Part shown: one piece after another, positions 16,292 to 25,500 of the stretch
How the letters are laid out: each line of letters opens with the position of its first letter
Numbering within the stretch: the stretch's first letter is position 1
Assembly (NCBI GenBank): GCA_900472625.1
Contig: UCIT01000073.1
Span: 1-64,000 of the forward strand
Source of the DNA: Hyphomicrobiales bacterium
GTDB taxonomy: Bacteria; Pseudomonadota; Alphaproteobacteria; Rhizobiales; Rhizobiaceae
Direction: 5' to 3'
Length of the DNA: 64,000 nt
Position numbers and translations under genes: made by a program
The notes under the pieces: model-generated
What the model was told of the DNA's origin: nothing
The model's input: only the letters and a program-made list of their open reading frames with translations
Databases searched by the model: none

Positions 16292-17461
16292 ATGACGAAC
16301 GCGATATATCTCGATGGTTTCGCAACTTTGCCGCTTGCTCCAGAGGCCAAGGAGGCCATGCTTTCGGCATGGACGAACCCGGGAAATGCCGGCTCCGCGA
16401 ACCTCGCGGGCGAGCTCGCAGCTCGTACTATTGCAGATGGTCGCCAATCCGTTGCCGATCTGATCGGCGCGTCGCCGGCCGAAATCACGTTCACCTCGGG
16501 AGCAACCGAAGCAAATAACCTTGCCATCCTTGGTGCGGCTCGCGCGGCTCGTCGGAATGCGCCAAACAGAAGCCGCATTATAGTATCGGCAGTCGAGCAT
16601 AAGGCCGTCTTGGAACCCGCATTGGCACTTCGATCCGAGGGGTTTGAGGTAGCGACCGCCCCGGTCGATACCAGCGGCCGGCTTGACATGAACGCGTTTG
16701 CCAAGCTCGTCGACGAAAATCTACTGCTGGCATCGGTCATGTTGGTGAACAATGAGACCGGTGTTATCCAGCCTGTAGCAGAGGCAGCGGCGTTAGCTCA
16801 TCAAAGCGGAGCGCTTTTCCACACCGACGCGGCGCAAGCGGCCGGGAAAATCGACATTGACGTGTTCGACCTCGATGTTGATTACCTCACGCTCTCAGCG
16901 CATAAATGTTATGGGCCAATGGGTATTGGAGCACTCTATGTTTCTGCCGCTGCTCCAAAGCCTTCTCCCTTGGTGCTCGGCGGTGGTCAACAAGGCGGCA
17001 TGCGGCCCGGGACCGAGCCTGTTGCACTCATCGCAGGGTTTGGCGCAGCAGCAAAAGTCGCAAAAGATCGGCTTGCTCACGATGGAGCGCACTGCAAAAG
17101 CCTGATCGATCTTCTGCTTCAATCCCTCCAACTTCGGCAGTTGCGCTTTCGGCAAGTCACTGGAGATGCCAGCACCGTGCCGGGTAGCGCTTCTCTCCAG
17201 TTCGTCGGTGTGGATGCTGACGAACTCTGCGCCCGGATAGCACCCAAAGTCTCGTTATCGACCGGGTCAGCATGTACCTCTGGCCAGATAAAGCCATCTC
17301 ATGTTCTTGAATCTATTGGCCTTTCTGACTTCGAAGCACGCGGAGTTATCCGCATCCTCTGCAATCGGTATCAAGATCAAGAAGAAATTTTAGCGGCGGC
17401 GGCCTACATTGCCGAGGCTTATGCGCTGTCTCGTCTTGCAACTGGAGAGGTTCCCCAGTAA
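16292..17461 (+). CDS. sspA: SspA, cysteine desulfurase for DNA phosphorothioation
   Basis: The 389-residue enzyme is an IscS/NifS-like PLP-dependent cysteine desulfurase. The PLP lysine is in LTLSAHKCYGPMG (Lys about 205), the cofactor and substrate segments TSGATEANN and GGGQQGGMRPGTE are intact, and the active-site cysteine is in STGSACTSG (Cys about 328). In the Ssp system SspA mobilises sulfur from cysteine for insertion into the DNA backbone. The ATG at 16292 has AGGTGAG eight bases upstream; a GTG at 16280 is also possible. Downstream neighbours sspB, sspC and sspD fix its role as SspA and not a general IscS. Confidence 0.88.
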   Translation: MTNAIYLDGFATLPLAPEAKEAMLSAWTNPGNAGSANLAGELAARTIADGRQSVADLIGASPAEITFTSGATEANNLAILGAARAARRNAPNRSRIIVSAVEHKAVLEPALALRSEGFEVATAPVDTSGRLDMNAFAKLVDENLLLASVMLVNNETGVIQPVAEAAALAHQSGALFHTDAAQAAGKIDIDVFDLDVDYLTLSAHKCYGPMGIGALYVSAAAPKPSPLVLGGGQQGGMRPGTEPVALIAGFGAAAKVAKDRLAHDGAHCKSLIDLLLQSLQLRQLRFRQVTGDASTVPGSASLQFVGVDADELCARIAPKVSLSTGSACTSGQIKPSHVLESIGLSDFEARGVIRILCNRYQDQEEILAAAAYIAEAYALSRLATGEVPQ

Positions 17462-17470
17462 TGTTCCCTC

Positions 17471-18394
17471 ATGGGAAACGTGACGAATAAAATCGATTCT
17501 AGAGGACAGTTTGCGGGACACGAGACGTTCTCGCTTCGACTGTTGTGGTTGAAAAAAGCATTCGACGCAATTGGCGATGGCGTCGATGCAAGAACATTCC
17601 AGGAACAAGACGCAATAACTCGATTCGGCGTCGGCCGCAACATGGCCGTCTCGATGCGATATTGGGCTCTTGCGTCAGGCTTTTTCACGGAAAGCAATCG
17701 GTGGATTGCGCCAACCCGGCTCGGGCGCGAATTGCTCTCTGATGATGGCCTCGACCCTTACCTTGAACAAGCCTCCACGATTTGGCTTACGCATTGGCAC
17801 ATTGCCAGCACACCCGACATGACGACGACGACTTACTACGCATTTAACCTCTTAAACGCGATCGAGTTTGATCCGGCAATGCTGCTCGAGCAAATAATGG
17901 CATTGGTGGAGGTCAATGGATGGCGGGCGACGCGCGGTACGTTGAAGCGCGACATCGAGGTTTTTCTTCGCGGTTACGTGAGGCGAGTGGATTCATTCAC
18001 TGAGGATGCCGCCGAACCCCTCTTGGCAGAGCTCGCGATGATTAGAGAAGCGCGGCTCGGCGGTTGGTACGAGTTTGTCCGCGGGCCAAAGCCGAGTCTA
18101 CATGATGCGATCTTCGCCGTCGCTCTCGGCCAATTCTGGGAGCGCAGCGGAGGTTCAACGACGCTGACTGCTGAGCAGATTTGCTATGCTGCAGGCTCTC
18201 CCGGTCGCGTCTTCAAACTCGATGAAGACAGCGTTGTATCTCGGCTGATGCGGTTGGACGATCTGACGGGGGGCGCGTGGCAATGGGTTGATACTGCCGG
18301 CCTGCGTCAGGTTCAGCGAACGTCCGACTTCGATCCGGAAACGGTCGTGTCACTGGCCTATCGCCGCACAGCTCAGCGTCAGGTCGCAGCATGA
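17471..18394 (+). CDS. sspB: SspB, DUF4007 protein of DNA phosphorothioation
   Basis: The 307-residue protein starts with FAGHETFSLRLLWLKKAFD and FGVGRNMAVSMRYWA, the signature of DUF4007 proteins. In Vibrio, SspB is reported to nick DNA so that sulfur can be introduced on one strand. It follows sspA by 9 bases and its stop overlaps the sspC start (ATGA), so sspB and sspC are coupled. No membrane segments are seen. Assignment rests on the conserved N terminus and the gene order A-B-C-D. Confidence 0.88.
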   Translation: MGNVTNKIDSRGQFAGHETFSLRLLWLKKAFDAIGDGVDARTFQEQDAITRFGVGRNMAVSMRYWALASGFFTESNRWIAPTRLGRELLSDDGLDPYLEQASTIWLTHWHIASTPDMTTTTYYAFNLLNAIEFDPAMLLEQIMALVEVNGWRATRGTLKRDIEVFLRGYVRRVDSFTEDAAEPLLAELAMIREARLGGWYEFVRGPKPSLHDAIFAVALGQFWERSGGSTTLTAEQICYAAGSPGRVFKLDEDSVVSRLMRLDDLTGGAWQWVDTAGLRQVQRTSDFDPETVVSLAYRRTAQRQVAA

Positions 18395-21300
18395 GTAAAC
18401 TTTCCAGCATCGTTTCCATCGATCGCCGCTTTGCTCGATCGGCTCGGCTCGACGCGGACCTCAATGGCACCCCGCCTTTGGTCGGCTATGTCTTGCAGGG
18501 GAGTGTTGCGAAGGCTCTTCATACCCTTGGGGAGAGCCAACGGGATAATCATCAAAGCGCCTTTACTTGGACCGGTCCTTATGGAGGCGGTAAGTCCAGC
18601 GCTGCATTGCTGCTCGCTAACCTCGTTGCCGGCCCCAAGAAAAATCGGAAGATTGCCCGCGATATTGCCGGAGAGCCACTCTCAAAACTGTTCAGGGAGG
18701 CGTTTCCTGAAAGTGAAGGCCCTTGGAAAGTGGTTCCGGTTACCGGAAGCCGGACCCGACTGCGCGATGCGGTTGCCGAAGCCGCCCGCACCACATTCGG
18801 CTGGGGGGATGACGTCACAGCGGCAAATACTGGCAATGACGATCAACTGATCAAAGCATTGATCGCTGGAGGAAGCGACAAATCCAGTGGAACCTTGCTT
18901 ATCATCGATGAACTCGGAAAACTTCTCGAGCATGAAGCACTTGAAGGCGGTGACGTTCATTTGCTTCAGGATCTTGCCGAGCGCGCGTCGCGTAGTTCTG
19001 GTCGATTGGTTGTCATTGGCATTCTGCATCAATCCTTTGACCAGTACACCGCCCGCGCCGACCGGGATGCGCGTCAGGAATGGCGAAAGGTTCAGGGCCG
19101 CTATCAAGACATAGCGTTCCTTTCCGGCGCTGATGAAACGGTCGCTCTGCTTGGCCGCGCGATCACTGCCGATAGATCTACGAAGGATAGATCTCTTGCT
19201 CTTGCGGTCGCCGAAGCCGTCGCCAAGCGCCGGCCGACGGATATTGATGTTCTGACTGAAGCGCTCAGCCATACTTGGCCCCTGAACCCGGTGAGTGCCC
19301 TCCTGCTCGGGCCGATTTCAAGAGCCCGGTTTGCTCAAAACGAAAGAAGCGTTTTTGGCTTCCTGAGTTCGGCCGAGCCTTCCGGATTCCAGGAATTCCT
19401 GGCGACTACAGAAAATTCAGGAGGCACCTATGATCCGGCAATGCTGTGGGACTATCTTGCCGCTAACTTCGGAATGGCTCTGACGGCAGGTAGAGATGGC
19501 AATCGATTTAGCCTCGCCTTTGAAGCAATTGAGCGCGCCGGGGTCAAAGGCGGCGTTCTCCATGTGGCACTGACAAAATCGGCGGCTATCATCGAGTTCT
19601 TCCGTAACGGCTCTGGCGTTGTACTTGCCGATGAATTTCTAGCAGCTTCTGCTCCTGGCTTTGACAAAACCGCGATTGCCAAGGCCACCAAGGATCTTGT
19701 CGATTGGGCGATCTTGATCCGTCAGCCGCGCATTGGTGGCTATGCACTCTTTGCCGGCAGTGACTTCGATCTCGACGAAGCAATTGGTCGGGCGATCCAG
19801 CCTGCCGACTCACTCGATATGGAGGGAATTCCACGGCGCGTCGGTTTTGGCTTTGCGACCGCAAAACGACATTACTTCCAGACCGGCGCACTGCGCACCT
19901 TTGAAATAGCGTTACAGGTGATTACCCCCAGTGACACTGTCGAAACCCTCACTGACGCGCTTCTAGCGCGGTCGCAGCAAGGAAGCGGTCTCTTGCTGTT
20001 GATCCTGGGTGATGGGTCTCAGACGACACGAGCGATCAGCCAACTGGCGCAGAAAACCGCGAAGGCACTTCAGAGCCGGAACAAGCTGATCGCAATCGGC
20101 GGCGTAAACGAAGGATTTTCCCTGCGTTCTACCGCCGCCGAGCTGTTGGCCGTCGAACGTGTTTTGCGTGAGCATCCCCAGCTCGAAGGTGACAGGATTG
20201 CAAGGCGTGAGGTCGCGGCGAGGCAGTCGCATTGCATCGATCAGCTTCACCGCGCCCTTGAAACCGCGTTTGAAAATGCGACCTGGTACCTTGCGCCTGA
20301 ACCAAGCGAAAGTCTCCGTGCACCTCTGACGGTCGTGGCCAGCGCGCTAGCAGACGTGGGATTTGCCAGCGCTCCCATTATCAAAAGTGAGTTGCTTCAG
20401 CGCGATAAGCCGTCCTCCAATTCCATGGCCGCCCTACGTGAGCTCGCCCATGCCATGGTGAAGTCTCACAGCCGCGCTCAGTTGGCTATGACGCAATACC
20501 CGGCGGAGCTCGGGCTTTATCTCACGCTCCTGCGTCCCTTTGGCCTTCACAGAGAGACTGCAGATGGATTGTTTGATTTCGCGGAACCGGACGACAGTAA
20601 AGAAGGCAAATCGCTTCGACCGGCATGGGATATCATTGACCAAGCGGGCGACAAGCCTCTCGACGTCATTTATGCCGAATGGGCAGCTCCCCCCTTCGGT
20701 ATCAAAGCCGGTGTAATGCCAGTGCTGGCATTGGCATACATGCTTGCCAAGCGCGAAACAGTGGCAGTCTATATTGATGGGATATATCAGACTGCGGTCG
20801 ATGATGTGGTCGTTGACAAGCTATTACAGAAGCCCAATCTTTTCCGTTTAAGGCGGATCGATCGGTCTGTGCGCGAGACGGCCTTCTTAAGTGGGCTTGC
20901 CCACTTGCTCGGTGTCGAGCACCACGGGACGTCCCTGCCGGTTGCTGCAGCTCTTTTTCAGCGCTTTGAAGCACTTACACAATTTGCAAAACGCACGTCC
21001 CATCTGGACCCTCTGTCACTGAAGGTCAGAAATACCGTGATGAGAGCCGACGACCCAGAGCGACTTCTATTCGACGACCTACCGTCTGCTTTGGGTGAAG
21101 AACTGTCAGCGGAGGTCATCTACAAAGGACTTCAGGCGTCAGAGGCAAGCTATCCCCTTCTGTTAAACGAGCTTCGCGCGGCTCTTGCGAAGGCATTGGG
21201 GATCGATGTCATCACGTTTGGCGGGATTGCGGAGCGCGCTGCTCTGCTTAAGGGCCTGACCAACGATTACAACTTTGACGCATTCGCTGACCGGGTTGCA

Positions 21301-21696
21301 GCCATCGAACTTGGAACCGGCGACGTCGAGAGTACTGTCAGCCTGCTTTTGCATCGGCCTGCTCGAAACTGGTCGGACAGAGACCAGCAAGAAGCTCTGA
21401 CAGAGATTGCTCGGTACGGCCGACGTTTCCGCGAGCTTGAGGCTCTTGCAATTGTACGAGATCGTCGATCTCAAACAGAAGCGGTTGCGCTCGTTGTCGG
21501 ACTCGACCCCAAAACACCGCCCCTGATGCGAAGCTTCGAATTGAGCGAAACCGAGAAGATTTCCGCAGCTGGCATCGCCGATCGGCTGGTTGCTGCACTT
21601 CGCGCAGAAAACAAAAGCGGAAGATTGCAGCTTGCTGCGCTTGCGCGTGCTGTCGCTATGATGGCCGCCGATAGTGATGAACAGGTGGACGTATGA
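18391..21696 (+). CDS. sspC: SspC, large P-loop ATPase of DNA phosphorothioation
   Basis: The 1,101-residue protein has a Walker A motif GPYGGGKSS (residues 62-70) and a Walker B LLIIDELGK (169-177) in an N-terminal ATPase domain; the remaining 800 residues are soluble and without a familiar domain. This matches the large ATPase SspC that accompanies SspB and SspD. The start overlaps the sspB stop and its own stop overlaps the sspD start (ATGA at 21693), so translation of the three is linked. Length fits a full-length gene. Confidence 0.86.
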   Translation: MSKLSSIVSIDRRFARSARLDADLNGTPPLVGYVLQGSVAKALHTLGESQRDNHQSAFTWTGPYGGGKSSAALLLANLVAGPKKNRKIARDIAGEPLSKLFREAFPESEGPWKVVPVTGSRTRLRDAVAEAARTTFGWGDDVTAANTGNDDQLIKALIAGGSDKSSGTLLIIDELGKLLEHEALEGGDVHLLQDLAERASRSSGRLVVIGILHQSFDQYTARADRDARQEWRKVQGRYQDIAFLSGADETVALLGRAITADRSTKDRSLALAVAEAVAKRRPTDIDVLTEALSHTWPLNPVSALLLGPISRARFAQNERSVFGFLSSAEPSGFQEFLATTENSGGTYDPAMLWDYLAANFGMALTAGRDGNRFSLAFEAIERAGVKGGVLHVALTKSAAIIEFFRNGSGVVLADEFLAASAPGFDKTAIAKATKDLVDWAILIRQPRIGGYALFAGSDFDLDEAIGRAIQPADSLDMEGIPRRVGFGFATAKRHYFQTGALRTFEIALQVITPSDTVETLTDALLARSQQGSGLLLLILGDGSQTTRAISQLAQKTAKALQSRNKLIAIGGVNEGFSLRSTAAELLAVERVLREHPQLEGDRIARREVAARQSHCIDQLHRALETAFENATWYLAPEPSESLRAPLTVVASALADVGFASAPIIKSELLQRDKPSSNSMAALRELAHAMVKSHSRAQLAMTQYPAELGLYLTLLRPFGLHRETADGLFDFAEPDDSKEGKSLRPAWDIIDQAGDKPLDVIYAEWAAPPFGIKAGVMPVLALAYMLAKRETVAVYIDGIYQTAVDDVVVDKLLQKPNLFRLRRIDRSVRETAFLSGLAHLLGVEHHGTSLPVAAALFQRFEALTQFAKRTSHLDPLSLKVRNTVMRADDPERLLFDDLPSALGEELSAEVIYKGLQASEASYPLLLNELRAALAKALGIDVITFGGIAERAALLKGLTNDYNFDAFADRVAAIELGTGDVESTVSLLLHRPARNWSDRDQQEALTEIARYGRRFRELEALAIVRDRRSQTEAVALVVGLDPKTPPLMRSFELSETEKISAAGIADRLVAALRAENKSGRLQLAALARAVAMMAADSDEQVDV

Positions 21697-22535
21697 AGGC
21701 TCAGGAACGTCACATTCTCGGGTTGTCCGGTGGACGAGACAGCGCTGCGTTGGCAGTTTACATGCGGCAGCACTATCCGGAGCTGCCTATAGAATATTTC
21801 TTCACTGACACCGGCAAAGAATTACCGGAAGTTTACAGTTTCCTGGACAAGTTGGAAGGCTTCCTGGGAAAGCCCATCCAGCGGCTCAACCCCGATCGAG
21901 ACTTCGATTTCTGGCTCGATGAATACGGCAACTTTCTTCCTTCGCCGCGTACTCGGTGGTGCACGCGTCAGCTAAAATTGCGTCCACTTGAGGACTGGCT
22001 CCAGAAGGACCTTGCCGAAGGCACGATTATTCACTCGTTTGTTGCAATACGAGCAGATGAGCCGAGCCGTGAGGGCTACCAGGCTACGCACCCGAACATG
22101 AAAGTTCATCTTCCCCTACGCGAAGCTGGAATCGACCGAACGGGCGTCATTGAGATTCTCGAAAGATCCGACGTCGGCGAGCCGGAATACTACCAATGGC
22201 GATCACGTTCCGGCTGCACGTTTTGCTTCTACCAGCAAAAGATCGAATGGGTCCGTCTTTCTGAGCACCATCCCGACCGTTTCGCTGAAGCGGTAGACTA
22301 CGAAAAGACAGCATTGAAGGATGGATCGCCGTTTACCTGGAGCCAAGGCGAGAGCCTCACTGACCTGATCTCGCCGGAGCGCGTTGAGCAGATCAAATTA
22401 GATTACGAAAAGCGTCGCGAACGCCTTCGGCGTGGCCGTAAGGTCAACCCTCTTTCAGGCATATCGATCGACACCGTTGACGACATCTATGGGCTGGAAG
22501 AAAGCGCGAGCAGCTGCGTTATTTGTCATAAATAA
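21693..22535 (+). CDS. sspD: SspD, PAPS reductase-like ATP pyrophosphatase of DNA phosphorothioation
   Basis: The 280-residue protein has the PP-loop SGGRDSAAL (residues 12-20), which binds ATP, and an FFTDTGKELPE segment typical of PAPS reductase-fold enzymes. Cysteines at about 90 (RWCTRQLK), 175 and 178 (GCTFC), and 275 and 278 (CVIC) could hold an iron-sulfur cluster, as in the related DndC. SspD would activate the DNA phosphate by adenylation before sulfur transfer. It ends the operon; the convergent sspH ends 26 bases away. Confidence 0.87.
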   Translation: MKAQERHILGLSGGRDSAALAVYMRQHYPELPIEYFFTDTGKELPEVYSFLDKLEGFLGKPIQRLNPDRDFDFWLDEYGNFLPSPRTRWCTRQLKLRPLEDWLQKDLAEGTIIHSFVAIRADEPSREGYQATHPNMKVHLPLREAGIDRTGVIEILERSDVGEPEYYQWRSRSGCTFCFYQQKIEWVRLSEHHPDRFAEAVDYEKTALKDGSPFTWSQGESLTDLISPERVEQIKLDYEKRRERLRRGRKVNPLSGISIDTVDDIYGLEESASSCVICHK

Positions 22536-22561
22536 AGCTGCTGCTCTGGCAGTTACCTTTG

Positions 22562-25500
22562 TTAAGCTTCCGTTTCCCCCGAACCGAGAGGTTTGTCACG
22601 AGCGCATATCGCATCGACCACCGCGTCGATGTCGTCATCAGACAAGAATGGCGCTTGCGCGTAGATGATTGCAGGTTCACCGCTGAGGCGCGCAGCAAGA
22701 TGCCCCAGGCCAAGGAGCTGTTCCGCGCCCTTGACGCCCAGGGCAATTTCGGACGTTCCAACGCTGGCTACCTTCAGGATCAGTCTGTTTCCCAGGTTGT
22801 CGCGCAGCTGCATTGGCATGACGTTCGCGTCAGGGCGCTGCGCGGCGAAAATCAGATGCATGCCGGCAGCGCGGGCTTTCACGCCCAAGCGCGAGACATT
22901 GGACGTGACCGCGGCCTTGTAGTCTTCCGTCAACATCCATTCTGCAAACTCGTCATGGATGAGAAAGACATAGGGCAGCCGATCGCTGTCAGCGACCTTT
23001 GAGTTGAAGGTACGGATATCGCGAGCGCCTTGCGATCGGAACAACTCATAACGTCGCTCCATCTCCGCGACCAAACCTTCCATCACCTGCACTGCGCGCG
23101 CCTGATCGACAATGACCCCACCTTGCAAGTGAGGAAGCCTTTCAATCGCCGCGTAGTCGACGCCCATCTTCGGGTCGATCAGGTGAATGTGGGCAAGCGA
23201 ACTCGGATTGGTCGCGGCAATATCGAGCAGCAGCGCCTGGATGAGGACAGATTTTCCGGATCCGGTCGCGCCGGCGACAAGTGTGTGCGGCTCGTGCTGC
23301 TGACCACCTGCAAAGGGTCCTCCGAGATTGAGGTATAGGATGTCACCATCGAGCTCTTTAAGACCAAGAACGAAAGAAGTGTTCAATCCCGCTGAATTAC
23401 GGTTGATCTCACGCCGACCCCATACGTCCCATAGCGAAACAACCTGTCGTGCTGGCCGCGCTACTCCGACCACGATTTCGCCAGGCAGTGGAGAAATTGA
23501 AATCAGCTTCAGTCCGTGGGTCGTCAACAGGGACGACTGTCGCCCCTCTATGTCTTCGACGCGCAAGCGATCCGATCCCATAAATCGGATTAAGGCAGCA
23601 TTTGGCGTCAGGCGGGTTTCGGTGATCTTCGCCTGCAGATTATAGCTGAGAAGCGCAGAGCGGAGTTTCTGCGCCGTGCTTTCCAACCATTCTTGCTCTT
23701 CCGATGAGTTTTCACGAGCGCTCTGGGCTCGAGCTTCGATTAATGCCTCGATCGATGAATCCTTTGGAGCGTGTATTGGCGGTCGCTCAACAGCGGTTTC
23801 TTTCGTCTCCACCTTCAGGGCCTTCGGTGCTCCTGTTATTGTTGGCTCGGCTCCGCTTGCGAGCGCCACAACGGGTGGTTCGTCCGCGGCATCGCGTACA
23901 GGACTTGTAAGCAAGTGATCATCGCCGCTCTCTACGATGGTTTCTAAGATAACGCCGCCCTCGGGGTCACCCTCATCATCATCTTCGTCGTAATCGTGGT
24001 TGATAACAATTTCCGTCAGCGACGACGCCTGATCTGTCGGTATCACCTTTGTCCATTCTACTCGAGGAGCTGGAGATCGGAAGTCGGTCGAGTTCCAGAT
24101 ATGGGTTTCGCCCAGACTTGCCCGCACGACGCCCAGCGGAAGGTTCGCCGCATACGCCTTGAGGAGCTGGCGAACACCTTCGCGGGTGAAGGTCTCCTGA
24201 AGGCCCAACTGCATATCAGGCAGTTGCTCCTGCTCCCCGAACGAGCTTGCATCACTCGCGGGGCCCGAAATGAAGATGTGTGAATAGCCTCGTAGATCGA
24301 TGGGTACGGCCCCTCGACGAATACCATCCCTGACCCGTTCCAGAAGATTAGGTTGGCCCAGTGCCGTTGTCCCGTCGAGAAGAAGGTCGGAAATGCGCGA
24401 TAACCAGAGATCTCGGTCAAGTCGACCCGGATCACCGAACAAGGCGTCGTCAATGCGGGAGATCGTTTGGCGCAGCTGACTGCGCGACTTTCGGGTCGCC
24501 TCGGCCGCTCCAGACTGGTCGACGTATTTGGCTTCAGTGACAATGGCGCGCAGTTTCGGCGAACCGTCTTCCCCTGTCGAAAGACTGATCCCGAGAATAT
24601 CGGCGATTCCTTCCTCCTTCTGCCCGAGCCACTCAGCGTAATCGTCTAGAAGGAACCATGCAGCAGCGGCGTCCTTTCCAAGCTCTTCCGAGACAAGCGC
24701 GCGACTTAAAACTAGCCCGATAAGTTCCCCAGCAGAGACTCCGCGTTTGGCGGCACGTAGGACGATATCGCCAGAGATCGCGTTCGCGTCTTCAATCATG
24801 CGGCGCGCGAGCTGAGCTAGGTGCTCATCGTCAAATCCCAAGGAAAGCTCAGCGAGCCTCCGCTTGACCAGCACGTGGAGCAGACGCAACTCAGAAGTCG
24901 AAGAAACCACCATGTTGCGGCCATGGGTGCGCTGCCGACGATAGCGGATCACATTGATGCCTTGAGCCGCGAGCTGGCGCTTGTCGAGCAGGTCGTCATA
25001 AGTCGCGACCCACTCTGCAAGCTCGTGAACCTCGTCGAACATCGCCTTAAGGCCGCTGTCCTGGAATGATATCTGACGCGCCGGCAAATAATGTTCATCC
25101 TGCCCGTGGGACTGCCGACGTATGACGTTAGCCACAGCGTCGATGTAGGACCACCCTGCAGTCGGTTGGCGAGGGCACGTCAAATAGCTGGTCGCTTTGA
25201 GTTCATCCTCAGCGGTAACACGCCGATATGACCATCGCGCCGGAACATGTTCCAGCAGGCCGGGATTGTCGTCGAGTGCTGGAACCGGGAACCACTGTTC
25301 ACGCGCCTGCCTCGAAACGACGTCGTGTAGGAACGCGACGTCGATCTCGCGCCCCGGCCCAGTTTTTGACGCTCCCGCGACGTCCAACATGACGCCAATG
25401 CGGAGCTTTGACATGAAATTTCGAGACGTCTCGCTTACGACAACAGCGTCCGGGTCATTTTCGGAGCGCTCCAGAAGTTCAGTGTAAACACCCGATAGAC

